Of a stretch of DNA of 10,800 bases, positions 1 through 5,765 are shown in pieces. Position numbers and translations under genes: made by a program. The notes beneath the pieces are model-generated. The model worked only from the letters and a program-made list of their open reading frames with translations. It was not told where the DNA came from and made no database searches. The stretch's first letter is position 1. Every line of letters begins with the position of its first letter. Source of the DNA: an uncultured Bacillota bacterium. Its GTDB lineage: Bacteria; Bacillota_I; Bacilli_A; RF39; UBA660. Location: the NCBI GenBank assembly GCA_947383065.1, contig CANDCB010000013.1, positions 1 to 10,800 on the forward strand. The letters run 5' to 3'.

Positions 1-13
1 CCCCCACCACGTC

Positions 14-46
14 ACACTCTTTCCCTACACGACGCTCTTCCGATCT
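14..46 (+). other. Illumina sequencing adapter (assembly artefact)
   Basis: The stretch ends in GACGCTCTTCCGATCT and begins ACACTCTTTCCCTACAC, which together are the Illumina TruSeq read-1 adapter. Bases 1-13 are C-rich, unlike the AT-rich remainder, and are probably also library-derived. Genuine sequence probably starts at about 47. The window therefore begins at a contig end, and nothing can be said about what lies to the left. Confidence 0.97.
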
Positions 47-48
47 GT

Positions 49-73
49 GGAGCCTTTCGGCTCCTTCAGGGGG
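49..73 (+). repeat. GGAGCC hairpin followed by TTCAGGGGG
   Basis: A perfect 6-bp stem (49-54 with 59-64, loop TTTC) is followed directly by TTCAGGGGG at 65-73. The same arrangement, a hairpin ending in GCTCC(C) and then TTCAGGGGG, recurs at 3686-3717 beyond the right end of the putative element. In both copies CTCC(C) can instead pair with GGGG(G) around TTCA, so two mutually exclusive stems are possible. It may be a terminator-like or host intergenic repeat, or part of an attachment site. The function is unknown. Confidence 0.5.
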
Positions 74-288
74 ACTTTATTAGTAGTTTTTCCCACTTTA
101 CCACAGTTAATTTGAGTGCTTTTTAGCTTTTTATAGAACTTTAAAGATTTTTAAAATTTAAAATTATAAGTCATAAATAAGTCATAGAAATTTAATAATC
201 GTGTCAATTCTTACTGGTTTGATTAATATATAATATTATAGCATAATTACAGTAAAATTAAAGTAGTAATTTTGTTATTAACTATCTA
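74..288. other. Non-coding left flank
   Basis: AT-rich sequence with no convincing reading frame. It contains the paired ATAAGTCATA repeats listed separately. It is also the 3' flank of the minus-strand regulator, for which I see no clear GC-containing terminator here. Confidence 0.5.
166..186 (+). repeat. Left pair of direct repeats ATAAGTCATA
   Basis: ATAAGTCATA occurs at 166-175 and again at 177-186, an 11-bp period. The identical decamer pair recurs in the same orientation at 3606-3615 and 3618-3627, just after the integrase remnant. Paired short direct repeats near both ends of an element carrying a tyrosine recombinase fit recombinase or accessory-factor binding sites, or att-proximal repeats. 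That role is inferred, and no longer direct repeat marking an exact attachment core was found by eye. Confidence 0.6.
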
Positions 289-591
289 TTATTGCTCCTT
301 ATATCTTGGTGGATTAAGTATAGGTTCTTTTAAAAAGAAACAATTTAAGCTTACATCTAATACTCGAGCTAATCTATCAAGAAAAACTACTGATACCCCT
401 TGTTCTACACTTTTAGCAGTTAAGTTATATAACATATTTGGGCTACTGTCTATTTCCTCCGCTAATCTTTCAATAGTAACGAAGCCTTTATCATTCATTA
501 TTTTAGTGTTATTACAATGATAACGATAATAATTTATATTTTTGCCAATTAAAGTTAATAAATCTCTCTTATCTTTGTCGTTATAATTCAT
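289..591 (-). CDS. XRE-family transcriptional regulator
   Basis: A predicted small cytoplasmic DNA-binding protein of 100 residues. The pattern IGKNINYYR, then TIERLAEEIDSSPNMLYNL, then FLDRLARVLDVSLNCFF (roughly residues 15-85) follows the five-helix XRE/Cro-C1 helix-turn-helix fold. No effector domain is visible. I start it at 591 and not at the upstream in-frame ATG at 606, because GGAGG (596-600) lies five bases before the ATG at 591 and the ATG at 606 would precede that site. It is divergent from the 756-1928 operon. The intergenic region has two copies of TTAAGT-N5-ACTTAA, one just upstream of its own ribosome site, so autorepression plus control of the divergent operon is likely. The sensed signal is unknown. 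Confidence 0.75.
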   Translation of the reverse strand: MNYNDKDKRDLLTLIGKNINYYRYHCNNTKIMNDKGFVTIERLAEEIDSSPNMLYNLTAKSVEQGVSVVFLDRLARVLDVSLNCFFLKEPILNPPRYKEQ

Positions 592-604
592 ATTGCCTCC
601 ACAC

Positions 605-623
605 ATTAAGTAATTTACTTAAT
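605..623. promoter_or_regulatory. Operator 1: perfect 19-bp palindrome
   Basis: ATTAAGTAA-T-TTACTTAAT is a perfect inverted repeat with core TTAAGT-N5-ACTTAA (606-622). It lies between the regulator's ribosome site and its upstream DNA, a position suited to autorepression. It matches operator 2 at 687-703 in both arms and spacing. Binding by the 289-591 regulator is inferred from location. Confidence 0.65.
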
Positions 624-686
624 AAATTTCAGTATTATTATCCTCAAAAACTTTAATTTTAACCATAAATTAATCACTTAATTATT

Positions 687-703
687 TTAAGTCATTTACT
701 TAA
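687..703. promoter_or_regulatory. Operator 2: TTAAGT-N5-ACTTAA
   Basis: TTAAGT CATTT ACTTAA has the same arms and 5-bp spacer as operator 1. It lies seven bases upstream of the -35 element at 710-715, so a bound regulator could block or contact RNA polymerase at the operon promoter. A further ACTTAA half-site at 676-681 may be a degenerate third site. Confidence 0.6.
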
Positions 704-709
704 GCGTTA

Positions 710-737
710 TTGCTAAACATAAAATATATGTTATAAT
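710..737 (+). promoter_or_regulatory. Promoter of the RsgI-like operon
   Basis: TTGCTA (710-715), a 16-bp spacer and TATAAT (732-737), with TG at 729-730 giving an extended -10. The predicted transcript would start near 744, leaving only about 12 bases before the GTG at 756, so the ribosome site GAGGTGG (745-751) would sit almost at the 5' end of the mRNA. Confidence 0.65.
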
Positions 738-755
738 AATAATGAGGTGGTAAAT

Positions 756-1928
756 GTGGAAAAAGTATTTAAAAACAAAAAATTAATGTTAGGGATGTTA
801 TTGGCACTAATATTAATAATTTCGGTAATAACAAGCATAGTTTTATTAAGTGGAAAGGATAATGAAAAAGATAGTGATACTTCTATAAATAATTCAGTTG
901 AAAAAGAACAAAAAAACAAAGAAACATATTTAGTAATATCAATTAACCCTAAAATTATGTTACATCTTGATAATGCTGGGAAGGTCATAGAATTATTTCA
1001 GTTAAACAAGGATGCTGTTATATTCACTAATGATGAACTTGAAAATTTAGATTTAGATAATGCTATAGATAAAATTGTTACTATAGCACAAGATAATGGA
1101 TATTTGAAAGATGCTAAAGACATTTCTGTTTCAGTTTTAAACAATAATGTTAATAGCGATACTACAACATATATGAATAAGGTTGTAGAACAACTAGAAA
1201 CAAAAGTATTAAATGTTAAAAAAGAAGAAATTAGTTCAGAAGAACAAAAAACTATTGAGAGCACTATTGAAAACTATGTAGAGAAAAAAGTTGAAGATAA
1301 TACTTCTACTGAAAAACCAGACAATAAACCAGTACCTACACAAACCCCTACAACAACTAAAAATATTAACATAACTGAAAAAATTCCTTTTTCTAGTAAA
1401 AACGAAGAAGAAGTAAATATGTTAAGAGGTACTACTAAAATATCTCAAGAAGGACAAGAAGGAACTAAAACAACTACATATAAAGTTACTTATAATAGTA
1501 ATGGCAAAGAAATATCACGTAGCAAGATTTCTGAAAAGGTAACCAAACAACCTGTTACTCAAATTACAAAAGTTGGCATAAGTGATTATAATATTAACAC
1601 TGATGTAATTAGTAGTAATGGTAGTGGGATGATTTGTTTTGAAAATCAATTAATTATTTATGAAGATGGTTATAAAGAATGTGACGAAAGCCAAGTTACA
1701 AATTATTTTGCTTCAATTACATTAAAAAATAAAGAATACGTTTATTATATAGGTAATACTGATAATAGAGATTTAGTAAATATTAAGTCATTATTATCTG
1801 TTAGTAATGGTAAAATAAATTATGGTGGTAATACCTATGTTCTTGATGGAAGAAGCGGCTCTAATACACCAATACCATTAACATCTACTCTTTGCTCAAA
1901 ATATGGTCTATCTTGTGGTAGTTGGTAA
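756..1928 (+). CDS. Membrane protein with RsgI-like extracytoplasmic domain (1)
   Basis: 390 residues from a GTG at 756, chosen because GAGGTGG (745-751) is well spaced for it; an in-frame GTG at 747 overlaps that site. A short basic N-terminus precedes one membrane helix (about residues 10-32), and the rest is predicted outside the cell. Residues about 58-135 (YLVISINPKI, then GKVIELFQLNKD, then LDNAIDKIVTIAQDNGYL) follow the middle domain of anti-sigma factors of the RsgI family. In RsgI the conserved Asn-Pro is an autoproteolysis site; here it is N64-P65. A Thr/Pro/Lys-rich linker follows, then a C-terminal domain with several cysteines. The cytoplasmic anti-sigma domain of true RsgI is absent, so sigma-factor control by this protein alone is unlikely. 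It is the first gene of a two-gene operon; the ligand and role are unknown. Confidence 0.65.
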   Translation: MEKVFKNKKLMLGMLLALILIISVITSIVLLSGKDNEKDSDTSINNSVEKEQKNKETYLVISINPKIMLHLDNAGKVIELFQLNKDAVIFTNDELENLDLDNAIDKIVTIAQDNGYLKDAKDISVSVLNNNVNSDTTTYMNKVVEQLETKVLNVKKEEISSEEQKTIESTIENYVEKKVEDNTSTEKPDNKPVPTQTPTTTKNINITEKIPFSSKNEEEVNMLRGTTKISQEGQEGTKTTTYKVTYNSNGKEISRSKISEKVTKQPVTQITKVGISDYNINTDVISSNGSGMICFENQLIIYEDGYKECDESQVTNYFASITLKNKEYVYYIGNTDNRDLVNIKSLLSVSNGKINYGGNTYVLDGRSGSNTPIPLTSTLCSKYGLSCGSW

Positions 1929-1956
1929 TTTAAAAATTATATATAGGAGATAACAA

Positions 1957-2997
1957 ATGAAAAAAGAAAAAGTAATTGATGAAAAGCAACCAAAGAAGAA
2001 AAGAAAAATATTTAAGAAATTATTACTTGTTTTACTAATATTTGTTGGAATAGTTAGTATTTTCTTAATAGGAAAAAATATTTATTATAAAATTAATGAT
2101 AGTAAAATTATCAAGGTTATGGATAATTTAGAACAGGAGAGAGTTAGTTTGATTTTCATAGAGATTAACCCCTCATTTGTTCTAACTATGAAAAACAATA
2201 AAGTTGAAGATATAGCCTGTCTAAATGATGACTGTTTAAGTTTTTATGATGATATAGATGTTACTGGAAAAAATACAAATGATAGTATAGATTATCTTTA
2301 TAAACTTTCCAAAGATAAAGGTTTTGATACTTCAAAAGGAGTTAATATAAAAACTACTACTGAAATAGAAGTTAATCTTGATTATGTTAAGGTAGATTAT
2401 ATTGATGAAAATGTAAAAAATGAAATGCTATCAAATGTTTTGAATAATGATGATATAAAGGAAAATAACCAAAACGAAAACTATTATTCTAAACTTTGGG
2501 AAGAACTAAAAAAAGATGCTGATTATGGAAATGTTTATACTTGTAAAATGAATAATAAAGAGTTAGAATGTCATTTTATTGTAAGTTCTATAACCCCAAA
2601 TAATGGGATGGATAATAATAAGATAATTAAAACTTTTGATGTTTTAGATAAATTTAGTATTGACACTAAACGTGATAGAAATGATGTTTGGGGCATATAT
2701 ATAGACAATGTTTTGTATGAATATATGGAAGATACTTTGGTGGGTGGAGAAACTTTGATAATTCAAGATACATCTCCTGAATGTATAAATAAAACCTACG
2801 ACGAAGCAACAGATTCGTATATTCATACCAATATTTGTCCTCAAACTACCACTACTGCAAAAGAGCCTTTAAATCTTAAAATGGCTCTAGTAAAGGTAAA
2901 TAGTTCTATGTCTAATAATACTGTTGAATATTTGTATATCAAAGACCTAAACCTTTTAAATCCAGTTTCCAGTTTAAGTAATATTAATAAATATTGA
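1957..2997 (+). CDS. Membrane protein with RsgI-like extracytoplasmic domain (2)
   Basis: 346 residues; AGGAGA (1945-1950) is six bases before the ATG. A strongly basic cytoplasmic tail (residues 1-21) precedes a single membrane helix (about 22-39). Residues about 63-140 (VSLIFIEINPSFVL, then KVEDIACLNDD, then NDSIDYLYKLSKDKGF) repeat the RsgI middle-domain pattern seen in the upstream protein, including Asn71-Pro72. The 28-base gap to the upstream gene, shared topology and shared domain suggest the two are diverged paralogues that may act as a pair. It too lacks the N-terminal anti-sigma domain. The C-terminal 150 residues have no fold I recognise. Confidence 0.63.
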   Translation: MKKEKVIDEKQPKKKRKIFKKLLLVLLIFVGIVSIFLIGKNIYYKINDSKIIKVMDNLEQERVSLIFIEINPSFVLTMKNNKVEDIACLNDDCLSFYDDIDVTGKNTNDSIDYLYKLSKDKGFDTSKGVNIKTTTEIEVNLDYVKVDYIDENVKNEMLSNVLNNDDIKENNQNENYYSKLWEELKKDADYGNVYTCKMNNKELECHFIVSSITPNNGMDNNKIIKTFDVLDKFSIDTKRDRNDVWGIYIDNVLYEYMEDTLVGGETLIIQDTSPECINKTYDEATDSYIHTNICPQTTTTAKEPLNLKMALVKVNSSMSNNTVEYLYIKDLNLLNPVSSLSNINKY

Positions 2998-3011
2998 TAA
3001 ATCATTTCTAA

Positions 3012-3040
3012 AGTTAGGATTAGTCCTAATTCTTTTTATT
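3012..3040 (+). terminator. Terminator of the RsgI-like operon
   Basis: TTAGGA (3014-3019) pairs with TCCTAA (3024-3029) around a TTAG loop, extended by G-T and A-T pairs to 3012-3031, then CTTTTTATTTT. It lies 15 bases after the stop codon at 2995-2997. Confidence 0.65.
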
Positions 3041-3415
3041 TTGTATTACTCTTTATTAGAATTATTATGGTATATCATTTATAAGATATTGATTATGAAT
3101 AATATTTTTGAAGAAGTTAAACAATATAAGAATTCTAGTATGAAATGGTTTGTCTTTGGTAGTAAAGAATATGGATATGATTATCTTATAGCAAGCAAAG
3201 AAATAGACGAAAGAAACAATTACATATCTAAACTTGCTGAAATAAAACGTATAAGACATCATGATTTTAGACATAGTTGTGCTTCACTTCTTATCAATAA
3301 TAATGTTAATGTTACAATGGTTGCTAAATATCTTGGACACACAAAAGTTGAAGAAACATTAAATACCTATTCACATATGTTTGATAGTGCTTTAGACCAT
3401 GTACTAGATGTATAA
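3041..3415 (+). pseudogene. 5'-truncated tyrosine recombinase (integrase C-terminal fragment)
   Basis: Only the C-terminal part of the catalytic domain of a phage or transposon-type tyrosine recombinase remains. Counted from 3041, it has the HxxR box in RHHDFRHSCASLLI (H74, R77), the later histidine in YLGH (H100) and the nucleophile in NTYSHM (Y110). The arm-binding and core-binding domains and the first catalytic arginine are missing, and 124 residues compares with about 350-400 in intact relatives. The open frame begins at a TTG with no ribosome site; the first ATG is at 3095. It lies right after the upstream operon's terminator, so it is probably untranslated and inactive. Its position beside the right repeat pair marks the integrase end of the element. 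Confidence 0.85.
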
Positions 3416-3552
3416 ATACTTTAGATGATAATATTGACTTAAATAATATAATGACAACTACTGAAATAATAGAACATATTCATGAACTTACAAAAATTGA
3501 TAAAAATGTTGAACTATCTTTGGAGAAAAAAAGGATATTTTCATTAAGATAA
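3416..3552 (+). pseudogene. Possible frameshifted tail of the integrase
   Basis: Right after the integrase stop, the frame shifted by -1 is open and reads INTLDDNIDLNNIMTTTEII onward to a TAA at 3550-3552. This resembles the acidic and polar tails that often follow the catalytic tyrosine region, and the shift would join it to the preceding LDHVLDV without a gap. A single-base indel is a likely cause. An independent 33-residue peptide starting at ATG 3451 is possible but lacks a ribosome site. Confidence 0.35.
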
Positions 3553-3605
3553 AAATTATATAAAAATAATGGAACGCAACTTGAAATTTTAAAGTTTTTT
3601 AGGAA

Positions 3606-3627
3606 ATAAGTCATAGAATAAGTCATA
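3606..3627 (+). repeat. Right pair of direct repeats ATAAGTCATA
   Basis: Copies at 3606-3615 and 3618-3627, a 12-bp period, identical in sequence and orientation to the left pair at 166-186. They lie about 55 bases downstream of the integrase remnant and probably mark the right end of the element. Confidence 0.6.
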
Positions 3628-3685
3628 AACTAGTTACAAAAATTAGTGACTTTCTCTAAGCCCTTTGTTTTCGGGCAAAAAAAGT

Positions 3686-3777
3686 GGGAGCACATTAATC
3701 GTGCTCCCTTCAGGGGGTTTTGGTTGATTTACTTTCACATTAATCGTGAAAGTAACCAGCATGACATCTATCATGCT
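3686..3777. repeat. Three consecutive hairpins, two with the same loop
   Basis: Hairpin 1 pairs GGGAGCAC (3686-3693) with GTGCTCCC (3701-3708). Hairpin 2 pairs TTACTTTCAC (3729-3738) with GTGAAAGTAA (3746-3755). Hairpin 3 pairs AGCATGA (3758-3764) with TCATGCT (3771-3777). Hairpins 1 and 2 share the loop ATTAATC and the closing CAC/GTG although the rest of their stems differs; hairpin 3 has loop CATCTA. TTCAGGGGG follows hairpin 1, as at 65-73. Possible roles are an intergenic repeat family, protein-binding sites or a bidirectional terminator region. None is shown. Confidence 0.6.
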
Positions 3778-3921
3778 AATTAAATGATATATTATTTTGT
3801 TATCTTTGTCAATCAAAGTTTTAAAATTTTATCAAATAAAAGTAAAGGGGCTAAAATAAATTTTTTATGAAAATTTATTATTAAATTTTGTGTTACTAAA
3901 TATATTTAAAAATAAAACTTG

Positions 3922-3950
3922 TTGATATTTCTTTTTTTTAAGAGTATAAT
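3922..3950 (+). promoter_or_regulatory. Promoter of the riboswitch-metK transcript
   Basis: TTGATA (3922-3927), a 17-bp spacer and a perfect TATAAT (3945-3950). The predicted start, near 3957, falls just before the riboswitch aptamer. This is the best-formed promoter in the window. Confidence 0.8.
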
Positions 3951-3959
3951 ATTATTAAC

Positions 3960-4043
3960 ATCTTATAAAGAGCGATGGAGGGACTAGCCCTATGAAATCG
4001 CACCAACCTATTAAATTAGGTGGTAAAGCTAGAACGATAAGAT
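3960..4043 (+). ncRNA. SAM riboswitch (S-box / SAM-I clan, compact)
   Basis: The S-box core is clear: AGAG, then TGGAGGGACTAGCCCTATGAA, CCAACC and AGGTGGTAAAGC, closed by P1 (ATCTTAT 3960-3966 with ATAAGAT 4037-4043). CTAGC (3984-3988) is complementary to GCTAG (4028-4032), as expected of the P2-loop to J3/4 pseudoknot. The P4 hairpin of typical SAM-I aptamers seems absent, so this could be a shortened SAM-I or a SAM-I/IV-like variant. It precedes a SAM synthetase gene, giving feedback control by the product. The pseudoknot strand also overlaps a possible antiterminator (4027-4034 with 4047-4054), consistent with SAM-induced termination. Confidence 0.9.
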
Positions 4044-4078
4044 AACTTTTAGCTCAAGAAAGTTATCTTGGGTTTTTT
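4039..4078 (+). terminator. Riboswitch expression-platform terminator
   Basis: AAGATAACTTT (4039-4049) pairs with AAAGTTATCTT (4059-4069), an 11-bp stem followed by GGGTTTTTT. The alternative pairing AGCTAGAA (4027-4034) with TTTTAGCT (4047-4054) would disrupt it and use the strand that the SAM-bound aptamer needs for its pseudoknot. The stem also overlaps the 3' strand of P1 by a few bases, so the switch could instead depend on P1 competition. I favour SAM-bound equals off. Confidence 0.8.
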
Positions 4079-4102
4079 ATTTGATGGAGAAGGAGGAAAA
4101 TT

Positions 4103-4885
4103 ATGATTGAGAAAGTAAACCCATGTCATCCTGATAAGGTGGCAGATAGAATTGCTGGAGCTTTAGTTGATTTAGCATATTCTAAAAATGACAATTGTAA
4201 AATAGCAGTAGAAGTATTAATTGGTCATGGTAAATGTCATATAATAGCTGAAACTAGTGAAAATTTTGCAGTAGAAGAAGTTGACAAAATTGTGAAAAGG
4301 ATAGCAGGAGAAATTGAACTTGATTTAGTTGTAGTTAAGCAAGATGTTCATTTGGCAAATAATCAAAAAGGTCAAGTAAGATGTGGAGATAATGGTATTT
4401 TTAAAGGTGTTCCTTTAACAAAAGAGCAAAGAGAGTTATCAGCTATAGCTCATAACATTTTTGAAAAGTATCCTACGGATGGTAAATATATTTTGGATAA
4501 AGATAAGTTAATAATTTGCCAAAGTAATGCTAGTAATGAAGAACTTAGAGCATTATATCCTAATGCTATAGTAAATCCAATAGGTGAATGGACTGGTGGA
4601 ACAAATGTGGATACTGGTGCAACAAATAGAAAATTAGGTTCAGATATGGCAGATAGTATAACTGGTGGTGGCTTGCATGGTAAAGATTTATCAAAAGCTG
4701 ATGTTTCAATTAATATATATGCTTTTAAAAAAGCTCAAGAACTTAATAAAACTGTGGAATTAAGTTGTGCAATTGGTGATCAAATGATTGATAATATTCC
4801 ATATAGTGAAATCGTTAAACAAGCTAGAGAGTATATAAATAAAATAGGTGGGTTTGAAAAATTTGCGGAATGGGGACTTTATTAA
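4103..4885 (+). CDS. metK: Compact S-adenosylmethionine synthetase (MetK-like)
   Basis: Predicted to make S-adenosylmethionine from methionine and ATP in the cytoplasm. Active-site motifs of MetK are present: E3 and HPDK (9-12), matching the spacing of E. coli E8 and H14-D16; GDNG (95-98); GGTNVDTGATNRK (165-177), matching the D238, R244 and K245 segment; and GGGLHGKDLSKAD (188-200), with K194, K198 and D200 matching the later lysines and aspartate. It has 260 residues against about 380-400 in the family. The region between GDNG and NPIGEW is shortened, and the C-terminus stops soon after SCAIGDQ. Since the motifs are intact, this looks like a real short form and not a broken gene. AGGAGG lies just before the ATG, so the start is secure. 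The SAM riboswitch controls it, and a terminator overlaps its stop, so it is monocistronic. Confidence 0.8.
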   Translation: MIEKVNPCHPDKVADRIAGALVDLAYSKNDNCKIAVEVLIGHGKCHIIAETSENFAVEEVDKIVKRIAGEIELDLVVVKQDVHLANNQKGQVRCGDNGIFKGVPLTKEQRELSAIAHNIFEKYPTDGKYILDKDKLIICQSNASNEELRALYPNAIVNPIGEWTGGTNVDTGATNRKLGSDMADSITGGGLHGKDLSKADVSINIYAFKKAQELNKTVELSCAIGDQMIDNIPYSEIVKQAREYINKIGGFEKFAEWGLY

Positions 4886-4899
4886 AGAGTCCTTTTTTT
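4872..4899 (+). terminator. Terminator overlapping the metK stop codon
   Basis: GGACT (4874-4878) pairs with AGTCC (4888-4892), with partial pairing inside the loop, followed by seven T residues. The stop codon (4883-4885) lies in the loop, so coding sequence forms part of the hairpin. Confidence 0.75.
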
Positions 4900-4929
4900 C
4901 CATTATTTTAACTATTAATGTCTTATTTC

Positions 4930-4958
4930 TTGTTATAAGTTGTTTTTTATAGTATTAT
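4930..4958 (+). promoter_or_regulatory. Possible promoter for the 5043 gene
   Basis: TTGTTA (4930-4935), a 17-bp spacer and TATTAT (4953-4958). It implies an untranslated leader of roughly 75-80 bases, in which I see no recognised RNA element. The match is moderate, and other AT-rich -10-like sequences lie nearby. Confidence 0.35.
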
Positions 4959-5042
4959 AGATAAATATATTAAATGAATTAAATATAAATGAAAGGATTC
5001 AATTTATAGATTGTCTTTTATAAGGTTGAAAGAATAGATATT

Positions 5043-5765
5043 ATGGAAAATAATTTAGAAATTTTAGCAATACAGCATAATAAAAATGATTTAAATGAAG
5101 CTTTGAATAGAATTAGTTCTCCTGGTTCAAGTTTGGTTTTATTTACAAATCTTTTTTGTAAATTAAAAATGGGAAATGAGATGTTAAGAGGTTCTTTATT
5201 TGATACAGCTTTATATAGCGAAAATGATAATCTGCTTATTCTATTAATGAATCATGGACCAATAAAAGTTGATGAATTAAGAGAATGTTTAGATGAGAAA
5301 AAGTTACCATATCATGAGGTGAGTTTTACACGTAACTTAAATGAAAGAAAAAAGAAACAGAATTTGCCACATTTATATTTTGCTCATGATTGTTCAAGTC
5401 TTGAAAAAGTATTTAAAAAGAGTGGGGAAAAAAATGAATTTAGGGTTGCTGAATATTATCCTTTTTTATCTAGTAGTTTAGACTTAGGTTATGTTTTTAG
5501 TATAGATAGTATTGATAATAATTATTTACCTTTAGAGGCTAGAGATTATTGTTCAATTGAAAAACAAGTATTTCGTGGTTTAATTAGATTAAATGGTAAA
5601 GTGATTTTACTTATGCATAATCAAGAAAATTCTATTAGTGCTACGCAAGTGGGAAAAATTATGAAAAAATATGGTTTTTATTGTACAATTTTAGAGGATA
5701 GTGACTTTTCTCTGCATCATTTAAAGGGTAGAAGGTTGAGAAAAATGCCTAAAAAACATTATTAA
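5043..5765 (+). CDS. Protein of unknown function
   Basis: 240 residues, no family recognised. There is no signal peptide or membrane helix. The first 110 residues look like a mixed alpha/beta domain (LEILAIQHN, LVLFTNLF, NLLILLMNHG). The middle contains AEYYPFLSSSLDLGYVFSID and GLIRLNGKVILLMHNQ, and the C-terminus is strongly basic (LKGRRLRKMPKKHY), which might bind nucleic acid or another polyanion. The ATG has only weak ribosome-site matches (GAAAG about 11 bases upstream), but an in-frame TAG at 5007-5009 and the lack of upstream ATGs limit alternatives. It has its own terminator and lies between metK and the modification operon in the same orientation, so a role in that system is possible but unproven. 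Confidence 0.7.
   Translation: MENNLEILAIQHNKNDLNEALNRISSPGSSLVLFTNLFCKLKMGNEMLRGSLFDTALYSENDNLLILLMNHGPIKVDELRECLDEKKLPYHEVSFTRNLNERKKKQNLPHLYFAHDCSSLEKVFKKSGEKNEFRVAEYYPFLSSSLDLGYVFSIDSIDNNYLPLEARDYCSIEKQVFRGLIRLNGKVILLMHNQENSISATQVGKIMKKYGFYCTILEDSDFSLHHLKGRRLRKMPKKHY

Larger units (their letters stand above)
166..3627. mobile_element. Putative decayed integrated element with integrase remnant
   Basis: The stretch is bounded by identical ATAAGTCATA repeat pairs and holds an XRE-type regulator, a divergent two-gene membrane-protein operon and a 5'-truncated tyrosine recombinase at the right end. An integrase next to an element boundary is the usual layout of integrative elements. No replication, relaxase or phage structural gene is present, so this is a small cargo island or the relic of a larger element. 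The exact ends are uncertain. The TTCAGGGGG hairpins at 49-73 and 3686-3717 could mark a slightly wider boundary. Confidence 0.45.
3628..3959. other. Intergenic region with hairpin cluster
   Basis: No gene is visible. The left half holds a GCCC/GGGC stem (3660-3663 with 3673-3676) and the three hairpins listed next. About 3780-3915 is very AT-rich, with only a weak CTTTG-TCAAT-CAAAG inverted repeat. The metK promoter closes the region. Confidence 0.5.

Noticed and set aside
190..245. Promoter from TTGACA on the minus strand (about 201-206) or TATAAT-like sequence near 229
   Set aside because: No partner element at 16-18 bp spacing leads toward a gene in either direction.
289..520. Plus-strand reading frame opposite the XRE regulator
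   Set aside because: It is antisense to a protein with a clear helix-turn-helix pattern and a good ribosome site, and its translation resembles no protein family.
731..1264. Minus-strand reading frames opposite the first RsgI-like gene
   Set aside because: They are rich in Ser, Phe and Leu, as expected of antisense to a Lys/Glu-rich gene, with no ribosome sites; the plus strand has a membrane helix, a domain match and a promoter.
3660..3683. Terminator from the GCCC/GGGC stem followed by AAAAAAA
   Set aside because: The stem is only 4 bp. On the plus strand it is followed by A residues, and on the minus strand the T run precedes the stem, so it fits a terminator in neither direction.
4103..4885. 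metK as a pseudogene
   Set aside because: The gene is short, but all motifs are in one frame in order, with a riboswitch, a strong ribosome site and a terminator, so an intact compact form is more likely.
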